Source: a virus
Reading direction: 5' to 3' (one strand)
IMG/VR virus record: IMGVR_UViG_3300043539_000897
Coordinates: 1 to 64,000 of that record
Length of the DNA stretch: 64,000 nt
Positions 17,619-24,270 of the stretch are shown here, piece after piece; the first letter of the stretch is position 1, and each line of letters begins with the position of its first letter. The notes under the pieces were generated by a model. That model saw only the letters and a list, made by a program, of their open reading frames with translations. It was not told where the DNA came from and ran no database searches. The position numbers were made by a program, and so were the translations under genes.

Positions 17619-18314
17619 ATGGCATACTTACCCAAACATTACGTCAAAACAGGATTAACTGCCAATCCCGGGGAGTATATTGATAGAGCTACGGGTGAAC
17701 CTTACTCTGGTCCTTATTATGAGATTGCAACAGGGCAGTATTTTGCAGGAGTAGGTCCGCAAGATCCAAACGCAAGAGAGATTCTACCTTTTGGAGATAA
17801 CGAAACAAATGCTGGTACTCAATACCAACAGGTTGGAGTTGCTTTTAACTTAGATGTTCCGAATATAAGACCAGGCGGAAGCTCATACGATATCCAGAAT
17901 CAACCAACAGTTAATTATCAGTTATTTCAACAGCAGGTAGTTAATGAGTATACAGCTATTAAAAAATTCACAGCTCAAGACTATCAAGTACGGTTTTTAC
18001 CTTACGGAATAACTCCTATTCCTGATGAGAATGATTATAAGATTGGAGAATATGAAAGATACTTTTGTAAGAAAGCAAATGAGAATCTTTACCTTGAGTT
18101 AGATAAGCAGCAGTTTGATAGCCTGGCATCTGGAGATCCTAAGTTCTTTTGGGAGCAATATGTTCCTTTCTCATTACCTTGGTTACTAGCCGGGCAGGAA
18201 TCTCAAGTATATCAAACAAACCAAAGCATTGTTCGGAAGAGAGTTGTAAACTTACAGCTTTTTGGTTTTGATCAATTCTTAAAAGAGGATTACCTTAAGT
18301 TCTATAAGAAGTAG
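17619..18314 (+). CDS. Probable virion protein
   Basis: 231 aa, 4 nt after the hub gene and last in the late tail operon. It begins YLPKHYVKTGLTANPGEYID and has a conserved-looking GPYYEIATGQYFAGVGPQDP. Proline, Tyr and Gln rich, with no membrane segment. I do not recognise a named family; a baseplate or tail-tip role is inferred from the operon. Confidence 0.6.
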   Translation: MAYLPKHYVKTGLTANPGEYIDRATGEPYSGPYYEIATGQYFAGVGPQDPNAREILPFGDNETNAGTQYQQVGVAFNLDVPNIRPGGSSYDIQNQPTVNYQLFQQQVVNEYTAIKKFTAQDYQVRFLPYGITPIPDENDYKIGEYERYFCKKANENLYLELDKQQFDSLASGDPKFFWEQYVPFSLPWLLAGQESQVYQTNQSIVRKRVVNLQLFGFDQFLKEDYLKFYKK

Positions 18315-18334
18315 GATTCTACATTCAAATCCCG

Positions 18335-18342
18335 TATCTTTA
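18335..18342 (+). promoter_or_regulatory. Weak host-like -7 element
   Basis: TATCTTTA, 10 nt before the ATG at 18353, but with no TTG at the usual 20-nt distance. It marks the switch from tail to replication genes. Confidence 0.35.
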
Positions 18343-18352
18343 GTTAAAGGTT

Positions 18353-19636
18353 ATGTTTTGGCTAGCAGAGACTCAAGAGCAGTTTGATAAAGTACAGTTT
18401 GAATTAGGACCGGAAATCTTTGTACTTCCGATTCAAAGGCATCCGGAAATGCATCCAAGCATTTATGCTCCGTTATGTTTATACCTTAGAGACGTTACCC
18501 AGCCGAAAGGCTTCTTAGTTAACTACTCTCATCCGGAAGCATTACAGTTTGATCCTTTGCAGGTTAAAGAATACCTAAGAACTTTTAAGAAAATCTATAC
18601 TCCGGATAAAAAAGCATTAAGCCACACTTACTTTGGTACAAATACTTACGATCTGAATTTGTTTGAGCATAAAGAAGTAAAAAAGCAGACTCATGCTCAT
18701 AGTTATTTCTCTCAAAGATACCATACAGAGGAGGATCTTAATTTAATAATTCCGATAGTAAAGCATTTTGAGCAGTGTGAGATTATATTCGATGAATATC
18801 TTCCAGTGATTAAAAAATATATCCCTAATGAGTATCATGATGATTTATCTAATGTATTCTGGTTTATAGAAAGAAACGGCTTAAAGGTTAATAGTGCCTT
18901 TGAAAGATACTTTGACTTGAAGAGACCCTTTCTATCCCGCTATAACTCTTATACATTCACTCAATACAACCTCAATACTACTACCGGCCGACCTTCCAAC
19001 ACGTTTAACAGCTTAAACTTTGCTGCTTTACCTAAGGAAAACGGTTCTAGATCGGTTTTTATACCAAGAAACGACTTTTTATTAGAGATTGACTTGACTG
19101 CTTATCATCCTACGTTGATTGGACAGATGGTTGGTTATGATTCACCGACCGGAGATATTTATGAAGATTTTGCAGCTAAGTACGGAATGGACCGAACTGA
19201 AGCAAAAGGATTAGTATTTAAGCAGCTATACGGGCATATCTTCGATCAGTACAAAGACTTTGAATTCTTTAAATTAACTCAAAAGCTTATCGAACAGATC
19301 TGGAGTACGTTTATGAAGACAGGTAAATACACTGTTGAGCAGACAGGAAAAGTATTTAAACAAAGCGATTTACCCAATATGAACCCACAGAAACTGTTTA
19401 ATTACGTTATTCAGCATTGGGAAACTTACAGCAATGTTGCAATCCTTAAAGAAATCATCTATATTATTAATAATAAGGAGACAAAATTAGTACTTTATAC
19501 TTATGATGCTTTCTTATTAGATGTTAATAAGCAGGATAAAGAAGAGATTAAGCAGATATTAACAGTATTTAAAGACAAAAACCTACAAATAAAAACAAGT
19601 TATGGACCAGACTACAACACTTTACAGCCCCTTTGA
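18353..19636 (+). CDS. Short family-A DNA polymerase-like protein
   Basis: 427 aa, much shorter than the 778-aa polymerase at 55681. It has recognisable polymerase I landmarks: NTTTGRPSNTFNSLNFAAL (template/thumb-side motif), motif A as LEIDLTAYHPTLIG with D247, motif B (O helix) as RTEAKGLVFKQLYG with R281 and K285, and motif C as YTYDAFLLD with D385 in place of the usual HDE. Both metal-binding aspartates are present. The N-terminal 180 residues have no exonuclease motif I can see. It could be an active second polymerase, a primase-like or repair enzyme, or a regulator. Confidence 0.7.
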   Translation: MFWLAETQEQFDKVQFELGPEIFVLPIQRHPEMHPSIYAPLCLYLRDVTQPKGFLVNYSHPEALQFDPLQVKEYLRTFKKIYTPDKKALSHTYFGTNTYDLNLFEHKEVKKQTHAHSYFSQRYHTEEDLNLIIPIVKHFEQCEIIFDEYLPVIKKYIPNEYHDDLSNVFWFIERNGLKVNSAFERYFDLKRPFLSRYNSYTFTQYNLNTTTGRPSNTFNSLNFAALPKENGSRSVFIPRNDFLLEIDLTAYHPTLIGQMVGYDSPTGDIYEDFAAKYGMDRTEAKGLVFKQLYGHIFDQYKDFEFFKLTQKLIEQIWSTFMKTGKYTVEQTGKVFKQSDLPNMNPQKLFNYVIQHWETYSNVAILKEIIYIINNKETKLVLYTYDAFLLDVNKQDKEEIKQILTVFKDKNLQIKTSYGPDYNTLQPL

Positions 19637-20057
19637 TATTTATGATAGAGAAACTATCAATACCGGAGACGTGAATAATAAGTTATTTTGTACATTCGTA
19701 CCACTAAATGAAGTGGATTCCTTTATAAAGGATATATCTAGCGAATATACTATTTTATATAATAAGATTTTTGTTTTGCATATCAAGAGCAATGACGAAT
19801 ACGTTTGTACCTACAATGTTGATCAACCTAACATTAATAACATTCCAGAGAATACTATCCTAGTTCATAGAAAAAAAGAGTCAAATACCCTTTATACGAT
19901 TAATGCTTTAAACGAATTGATTAAGAGCCTAAACGAAGGCATTGTTGATACGAACTTTAGAATCAACTGGCTGCATTACAAGAATACGATTTTATTGACC
20001 CAACAAGGTGATCTTAAGCTTCTACGCACAAAGATTCACCAGATTGTTGAACTTTAA
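19602..20057 (+). CDS. Unknown protein overlapping the polymerase-like gene
   Basis: 151 aa, starting 35 nt inside the end of 18353-19636 in another frame, which suggests translational coupling. Alpha/beta, acidic to neutral, no signal peptide (FVPLNEVDSFIKDISSEYTI, NTILVHRKKES, NWLHYKNTILL). Not recognised. A functional link to the polymerase-like protein is inferred from the overlap. Confidence 0.65.
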   Translation: MDQTTTLYSPFDIYDRETINTGDVNNKLFCTFVPLNEVDSFIKDISSEYTILYNKIFVLHIKSNDEYVCTYNVDQPNINNIPENTILVHRKKESNTLYTINALNELIKSLNEGIVDTNFRINWLHYKNTILLTQQGDLKLLRTKIHQIVEL

Positions 20058-20066
20058 TATTTATTA
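20058..20066 (+). promoter_or_regulatory. Late-type motif TATTTATTA
   Basis: 2 nt before the ATG of the first MDNFDL leader gene, overlapping the end of the previous gene's intergenic space. Confidence 0.55.
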
Positions 20067-20068
20067 AC

Positions 20069-20398
20069 ATGGATAATTTCGACTTAAAAAAGTACCTTGT
20101 TGAAAATAGGTTACATCAAGAGTCTGTTGAGTTTAATAAACTACAGGACGATAATGAGTTTGATGATATACCTACTATTAAAATGCAAATTGTGGATGAT
20201 GGGGAAGGGAATTCTCCCATGGTGTTCTTTAAAATGAGCGCAATGTATCATGATGGTTCTAACGGTAAAATGCAAATCTTAAAAGATAATCCGGAACAAC
20301 AGGAAGAGGTTATGGCAACTCTGCAAAAAGAATTTCAAAAGACATTCCGAAGAGTTATTCACGGAATCTTAGGAGAACCCAACGGTCTACCTGAGTAA
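20069..20398 (+). CDS. MDNFDLKKYLVEN leader-family protein 1
   Basis: 109 aa. It starts with the 13-residue leader shared with 22505, 22857 and 23490, then diverges completely (LHQESVEFNKLQDDNEFDD). The rest is acidic with a beta segment (IPTIKMQIVDDGEGNSPMVF) and a Lys/Glu helix. The leader contains LVE, matching the (L/I)XE cleavage rule of T4 prohead protease gp21, so it may be a capsid-targeting leader. Unlike the other three it has no terminator directly after it; the ssb promoter follows instead. Confidence 0.7.
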   Translation: MDNFDLKKYLVENRLHQESVEFNKLQDDNEFDDIPTIKMQIVDDGEGNSPMVFFKMSAMYHDGSNGKMQILKDNPEQQEEVMATLQKEFQKTFRRVIHGILGEPNGLPE

Positions 20399-20430
20399 AA
20401 GCAAACTCTGTAAAATTATTAAACTTTAAG

Positions 20431-20461
20431 TTGCTAGTCTAAAGCAATTTTCATACATTTA
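20431..20461 (+). promoter_or_regulatory. Host-like promoter TTG-N20-TACATTTA (ssb)
   Basis: TTGC at 20431, exactly 20 nt, TACATTTA at 20454-20461, then 10 nt to the ATG. This TTG-N20-TAnnTTAA/TTTA layout resembles the Bacteroidetes -33 TTG / -7 TAnnTTTG promoter and recurs about 15 times in this window, mainly before replication, metabolism and small accessory genes. Confidence 0.7.
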
Positions 20462-20471
20462 AATAAAACTT

Positions 20472-21335
20472 ATGGATATCAATTCAATTAAAGCAAAGCT
20501 GAATGCTTTGCAAACTCAACAAAGCCGTCCTTCCGGAGAGGCACGTAAGAATGTCTTCTGGAAACCTGCCGTGGGCAAGCAAACAATCCGTATTGTACCT
20601 TCCGCGTACAATAAATCAAATCCTTTTTCGGAACTGTATTTTCACTACGGAATCGACAAGAATCCAATCATCTCTCCAACAAACTGGGGTGATAAAGATC
20701 CTATCGTTGAATTCGCCAAGCAGTTAAGAACCAGTAAAGACAAAGAGTCTTGGAGACTAGCACGTAAACTTGATCCTAAAATGAGGGTATTTGTACCCGT
20801 TATCGTTAGAGGTGAAGAAGCAGACGGAGTTAAACTTTGGGGCTTTGGTAAAGAAATCTACATGGAATTACTTTCTATGGTAGAAGATGAAGACATCGGG
20901 GATTACACTGATATCATTTCAGGTCGTGACTTGAATTTGACTACAGTGGGTGCTGAAACTACAGGAACTGGTTTTAACAAAACAACCGTTCGTGCACGTA
21001 CTAAAGAATCTACTTTGACCGATGACGACACATTGTTACAAACTATCTTGAACGATCAACCAGATCCTTTGAAAGTATTCTCAAGAATGTCTTTCGATGA
21101 CATGAAGTCTGTATTGCAGAAATGGTTAGCACCTGACGAAGAAGAAGGAGTAATCTCTTCTGAGCCTGTAACTAACTTTGATGATGCAAAGCCTGCTGCT
21201 CCTGCAAAGGAAGAACTTCCTTGGAAAAAATCTGAGAATCCATTTACTCTAGAATCTCAAGGAAAGAAAGTAGAATCAAAAGCCGACAAGTTCGATTCTT
21301 TATTCAACGACGACACCAACGACTTACCTTTCTAA
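20472..21335 (+). CDS. Single-stranded DNA-binding protein, gp32-like
   Basis: 287 aa (T4 gp32 is 301 aa). N-terminal self-association-like segment (MDINSIKAKLNALQ), an OB-fold core with NVFWKPAVGKQTIRIVPSAY, FSELYFHYGI and VPVIVRGEEADGVKLWGFGK, and a strongly acidic tail ending FDSLFNDDTNDLPF, the usual protein-interaction tip of SSBs. T4 gp32 has a Cys/His zinc site; none is evident here. It is the first gene of a two-gene operon with the recombinase. Confidence 0.85.
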   Translation: MDINSIKAKLNALQTQQSRPSGEARKNVFWKPAVGKQTIRIVPSAYNKSNPFSELYFHYGIDKNPIISPTNWGDKDPIVEFAKQLRTSKDKESWRLARKLDPKMRVFVPVIVRGEEADGVKLWGFGKEIYMELLSMVEDEDIGDYTDIISGRDLNLTTVGAETTGTGFNKTTVRARTKESTLTDDDTLLQTILNDQPDPLKVFSRMSFDDMKSVLQKWLAPDEEEGVISSEPVTNFDDAKPAAPAKEELPWKKSENPFTLESQGKKVESKADKFDSLFNDDTNDLPF

Positions 21336-21341
21336 TAGACT

Positions 21342-22421
21342 ATGGCTAAGAAAGAAAAAGCTTCTTTAACAGAGGCCGTGTCTGCCGAGCTTAAGAAAGG
21401 ATTCTCTTTAGATAAGTTCAAAGAGAAGAAGCTCTTAACAGGTAACGTAAAATTTAAGGATCAGCAGTGGATTCCTCTATCACCATCTTTCCAAGAGGTG
21501 ACTTCAATCCCGGGAATCCCGATGGGTCACATTGTAATGCTGAGAGGTCATTCTGATACAGGAAAGACTACAGCATTGCTTGAAGCTGCAGTATCAGCCC
21601 AGAAAGCAGGCATCCTTCCAGTATTCATTATTACAGAGATGAAATGGAATTGGGAACATGCTATTCAAATGGGTCTGCAAGTAAATCAAACGGTTGATGA
21701 ACGAACCGGTGAGGTTGTTGATTACGGTGGATTCTTTATCTACGTTGATAGAGAGACTCTAAATACAATCGAGGATGTTGCTGGATTTATTCTAGATTTA
21801 ATTGACGAACAGAAGAAAGGAAGCTTACCTCACGATCTTTTATTCCTTTGGGATTCAATCGGTTCAGTACCTTGCGAACTTTCAGTACGTTCTAACAAGA
21901 ATAATAACGAATGGAATGCAGGTGCAATGTCAACTCAGTTCGGTAATGGAGTAAATCAACGGATTGTAATGTCAAGGAAAGAGTCTTCACCGTATACTAA
22001 TACATTAGTAGTAGTAAACAAGGTATGGACTCAAAAGCCTGAATCACCAATGGGTCAACCCAAGCTTATGAACAAAGGTGGATTTGCCATGTGGTATGAT
22101 GCAACTTTTGTAGTAACGTTTGGTAACATTATGAATGCAGGTACTTCCAAGATTAAAGCAATCAAGGATGGTAAACAGGTAGAATTTGCTAAGAGAACTA
22201 ATCTTCAGATTGATAAGAATCATATCAATGGAATTACAACCCGAGGCAGGATCATTATGACACCTCACGGATTTATCAACGATGATGAGAAAGAGCTTAA
22301 GAAGTACAAAGATGCTCATGCCAAAGAATGGTCAGCCATTCTAGGAGGAGGAGACTTCGATGTAGTAGAAGAAGCTTATGAGGATTCAACACCCGGTTAT
22401 TTCCAAGAAGAGCCGGAATAA
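21342..22421 (+). CDS. uvsX: RecA/UvsX-type recombinase
   Basis: 359 aa. Walker A GHSDTGKT at residues 69-76, Walker B-like LFLWDSIGSV, and a RecA-like core continuing through VVVNKVWTQKP. It pairs homologous DNA strands in recombination-dependent replication and repair. Six nt after the ssb gene, which fits joint action of SSB and recombinase as in T4. It ends with an acidic tail. Followed by a terminator. Confidence 0.9.
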   Translation: MAKKEKASLTEAVSAELKKGFSLDKFKEKKLLTGNVKFKDQQWIPLSPSFQEVTSIPGIPMGHIVMLRGHSDTGKTTALLEAAVSAQKAGILPVFIITEMKWNWEHAIQMGLQVNQTVDERTGEVVDYGGFFIYVDRETLNTIEDVAGFILDLIDEQKKGSLPHDLLFLWDSIGSVPCELSVRSNKNNNEWNAGAMSTQFGNGVNQRIVMSRKESSPYTNTLVVVNKVWTQKPESPMGQPKLMNKGGFAMWYDATFVVTFGNIMNAGTSKIKAIKDGKQVEFAKRTNLQIDKNHINGITTRGRIIMTPHGFINDDEKELKKYKDAHAKEWSAILGGGDFDVVEEAYEDSTPGYFQEEPE

Positions 22422-22440
22422 GATTCCAAAAACTTTTAAG

Positions 22441-22469
22441 AAGAGCCCTTGCTTTGCAGGGGCTTTTTT
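22441..22469 (+). terminator. Terminator after uvsX, merged with next promoter
   Basis: AGCCCTTGC-TTT-GCAGGGGCT then TTTTTT. The TTG inside the left arm doubles as the -33 of the promoter below. Confidence 0.85.
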
Positions 22470-22479
22470 CGTTTCTTTA
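22449..22479 (+). promoter_or_regulatory. Host-like promoter merged with terminator
   Basis: TTG at 22449 (inside the hairpin), 20 nt including the T-tract, then TTTCTTTA at 22472-22479, a weaker -7. Followed by a late-type motif before 22505. Confidence 0.5.
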
Positions 22480-22483
22480 AGTC

Positions 22484-22492
22484 TATTTATAA
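22484..22492 (+). promoter_or_regulatory. Late-type motif TATTTATAA
   Basis: 12 nt before the ATG at 22505. Confidence 0.55.
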
Positions 22493-22504
22493 CAAAAGAA
22501 AAAA

Positions 22505-22768
22505 ATGGATAATTTTGATTTAAAAAAGTACCTTGTTGAGAATAAGGTTACTGCAAACTCTAGAATGATAGAAGAAGCAGAAAACGAAAATTCTCACAGT
22601 GCTATTGAAGACTTTGTAATGTCCCATCCACAGTACGAAGATCTATCACCTAGAGAATTAGCTAAGAAAGTAGCGGAGTACGCTCAAGAATGGAAGAATG
22701 TATCTACTAATTATACAGGCATTAAGGACTACTTTAGGGAATTAGAAAAAAGCGGTGACTTACTGTAA
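22505..22768 (+). CDS. MDNFDLKKYLVEN leader-family protein 2
   Basis: 87 aa. Leader MDNFDLKKYLVENKVT, then ANSRMIEEAENE, which contains a second I-x-E tripeptide. The remainder is a small acidic helical protein (IEDFVMSHPQYEDLSPRELA, YAQEWKNVSTNY). It is monocistronic between two terminator-promoter elements. If the leader is a capsid-targeting sequence cut after LVE or IEE, the mature product would be about 65-75 aa and packaged in the head. Function unknown. Confidence 0.75.
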   Translation: MDNFDLKKYLVENKVTANSRMIEEAENENSHSAIEDFVMSHPQYEDLSPRELAKKVAEYAQEWKNVSTNYTGIKDYFRELEKSGDLL

Positions 22769-22792
22769 ATAAAACTAAAAAATAAACACAGA

Positions 22793-22821
22793 AGAGCCCT
22801 TGCCTTGCAGGGGCTTTTTTC
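22793..22821 (+). terminator. Terminator merged with next promoter
   Basis: AGCCCTTGC at 22795-22803 pairs with GCAGGGGCT at 22807-22815; T-run to 22820. Confidence 0.85.
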
Positions 22822-22830
22822 TTATCTTTA
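22800..22830 (+). promoter_or_regulatory. Host-like promoter merged with terminator
   Basis: TTG at 22800 in the hairpin arm, 20 nt, TATCTTTA at 22823-22830. Confidence 0.65.
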
Positions 22831-22835
22831 GATTA

Positions 22836-22844
22836 TATTTATAA
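22836..22844 (+). promoter_or_regulatory. Late-type motif TATTTATAA
   Basis: 12 nt before the ATG at 22857, 5 nt after the host-like -7, giving a possible dual early/late promoter. Confidence 0.55.
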
Positions 22845-22856
22845 CTAAAACAAAAC

Positions 22857-23402
22857 ATGGATAATTTTGATTTAAAGAAGTACTTAGTAGAAAATAAAGT
22901 AACTACTAACTCACAGATAACAAATGAATACTCGAGCAATACGGGTTTTGATTATGATGCCATTGAAAAAATGGAGAAAGAAGCTTCTAGCGAGAAATTT
23001 CACATGTTTGTGAAGGGTGCTGATGCAGTTGCTTTTGATTTACTAGAGAAAGGTTATTCTGAAAAACAAATCAATGATTTTTTAGTTTACACAATATCAA
23101 CTCTATCAATTGATGAAACTGTTTCTGAAGCTGAAAAGAAAGAAGGAGAGCTTAAAAAAAAACCACAAAAAGTTCGTAAAGTCGAATTTCCTAACGGCAC
23201 TACTTTTAAAGTAGGTGAAGAGGATATGGAGGGAGGTATTGTTATCTTTATATACAAGTACCCTAAAGGTTACGGTGTATCTGGACAAGAGTACGATTGG
23301 AACAATGCAGAGTATGGAGAAGAAGCTTATACCTACTGGTATGACTTAGAAGGTAATGAATCAACCGAGAACGACATCGTTCCTGCTGGTTATGCTTACT
23401 AG
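22857..23402 (+). CDS. MDNFDLKKYLVEN leader-family protein 3
   Basis: 181 aa. Leader MDNFDLKKYLVENKVTTNS, then QITNEYSSN. The body has a helical part (EKMEKEASSEKFHMFVKGAD, SEKQINDFLVYTIS) and a beta-rich C-terminus (VRKVEFPNGTTFKVGEEDME, EYDWNNAEYGEEAYTYWYDL) with many aromatic and acidic residues. The body shares nothing I can see with its paralogues. A Lys/Glu stretch near residues 96-110 separates the two parts. Confidence 0.75.
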   Translation: MDNFDLKKYLVENKVTTNSQITNEYSSNTGFDYDAIEKMEKEASSEKFHMFVKGADAVAFDLLEKGYSEKQINDFLVYTISTLSIDETVSEAEKKEGELKKKPQKVRKVEFPNGTTFKVGEEDMEGGIVIFIYKYPKGYGVSGQEYDWNNAEYGEEAYTYWYDLEGNESTENDIVPAGYAY

Positions 23403-23425
23403 AGTATAGTAAAAATAAACACTTA

Positions 23426-23453
23426 AGAGCCCTTGCTTTGCAGGGGCTTTTTT
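23426..23453 (+). terminator. Terminator merged with next promoter
   Basis: AGCCCTTGC-TTT-GCAGGGGCT and six Ts; the same stem as at 22441. Confidence 0.85.
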
Positions 23454-23463
23454 CTTATCTTTA
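23433..23463 (+). promoter_or_regulatory. Host-like promoter merged with terminator
   Basis: TTG at 23433, 20 nt, TATCTTTA at 23456-23463. Confidence 0.65.
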
Positions 23464-23468
23464 GATTA

Positions 23469-23477
23469 TATTTATAA
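23469..23477 (+). promoter_or_regulatory. Late-type motif TATTTATAA
   Basis: 12 nt before the ATG at 23490. Confidence 0.55.
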
Positions 23478-23489
23478 CTAAAACAAAAC

Positions 23490-24203
23490 ATGGATAATTT
23501 TGACTTAAAAAAGTATTTAGTAGAGAATAAGGTAACTACTAATTCTAGAATGATAAACGAGTACTTTGAAAAAGAGACTCAAGACTTAGCAGAAGCTTTT
23601 GCACAAGCAGGTATTGACATGAACAAACCGGTTGAAGTAGTTGAAGCTGGTGGCGGACCTGGAGGGTCTATGGAAGAGCGTAAGGAAATGGACCCTAAAG
23701 CTTTATTACAGATGTTAGAAAAAGAAAAAGCTTCTTTTGAAGAGGATAGTGACGAAGGGGAGGCTGTTATGTACGACTTTGAAGCAGGAGAAGGATATCC
23801 TGGTGCAAAATTAGCAGTGCTATTCAGCGATCAATATGAGTATATTATTTACCAAAAAACTTCTAGTTCTAAAATGATGAACGAAGCTGCTGAAAGCAAA
23901 GTATTATTTGATTTCCCCGAAGGTGAAGAGTCCCAAGATCACTTAAACTATGAAAAACTAGGGTACACAGTTGTAATGGACGATTCAGCAAACGATATAT
24001 TATCTGCAGAGTTAGATTTAACAAAATATGATTGGATGGCTGTTCTTGCAGCATTAGAAGATGCAGCACATTACGGCCTACATCCAATGCTAAGCTACAA
24101 CGGCAAACAATATTCTAGCGAAGAAGCTATGCAACTAGCAGATGAAAAAGCAGCTAGGGATACCTACAGTGATACAGGTATTGGAGCCAGTAGCGGTAGA
24201 TAA
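23490..24203 (+). CDS. MDNFDLKKYLVEN leader-family protein 4
   Basis: 237 aa, the largest member. Leader MDNFDLKKYLVENKVTTNSR then MINEYFEKE, with LVE and INE tripeptides. A repeat of the second element appears at about residues 128-135 (SKMMNEAAESK), as if two modules were joined. The first half is acidic with a Gly-rich loop (EAGGGPGGSMEER); the second half is alpha/beta (VLFDFPEGEESQDHLNYEKL, DWMAVLAALEDAAHYGLHPM). Not recognised otherwise. Confidence 0.75.
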   Translation: MDNFDLKKYLVENKVTTNSRMINEYFEKETQDLAEAFAQAGIDMNKPVEVVEAGGGPGGSMEERKEMDPKALLQMLEKEKASFEEDSDEGEAVMYDFEAGEGYPGAKLAVLFSDQYEYIIYQKTSSSKMMNEAAESKVLFDFPEGEESQDHLNYEKLGYTVVMDDSANDILSAELDLTKYDWMAVLAALEDAAHYGLHPMLSYNGKQYSSEEAMQLADEKAARDTYSDTGIGASSGR

Positions 24204-24224
24204 TTAACAAAAAATAAACATTTA

Positions 24225-24252
24225 AGAGCCCTTGCAAGTCAAGGGCTTTTTT
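24225..24252 (+). terminator. Terminator merged with exonuclease-gene promoter
   Basis: AGCCCTTG at 24227-24234 pairs with CAAGGGCT at 24240-24247, followed by six Ts. Confidence 0.85.
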
Positions 24253-24262
24253 ATTATATTAG
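24232..24262 (+). promoter_or_regulatory. Host-like promoter merged with terminator
   Basis: TTG at 24232 in the hairpin, 20 nt, TATATTAG at 24255-24262, 8 nt before the ATG at 24271. Confidence 0.65.
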
Positions 24263-24270
24263 AATAAGTT

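Larger units (their letters stand above)
22793..22920 (+). repeat. Direct repeat, leader cassette copy A
   Basis: Terminator, host-like promoter, late-type motif, start codon and first 20 or so codons. Nearly identical to 23426-23553: one mismatch from the hairpin to the ATG, mostly silent changes after it. The two copies flank the 22857 gene. Confidence 0.85.
23426..23553 (+). repeat. Direct repeat, leader cassette copy B
   Basis: Second copy of the element at 22793-22920. Homologous recombination between the two would delete or duplicate the gene between them. Confidence 0.85.

Noticed and set aside
20503-20727. Second + strand open frame inside ssb
   Set aside because: It lies wholly inside the gp32-like gene and its translation lacks any motif; a shadow frame.
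22441-24252. Regular hairpin repeats that could suggest a CRISPR array
   Set aside because: Units are about 350-800 bp apart, contain full genes and end in T-tracts; they are terminators, not array repeats. No Cas genes other than a RecB/Cas4-like nuclease are present.
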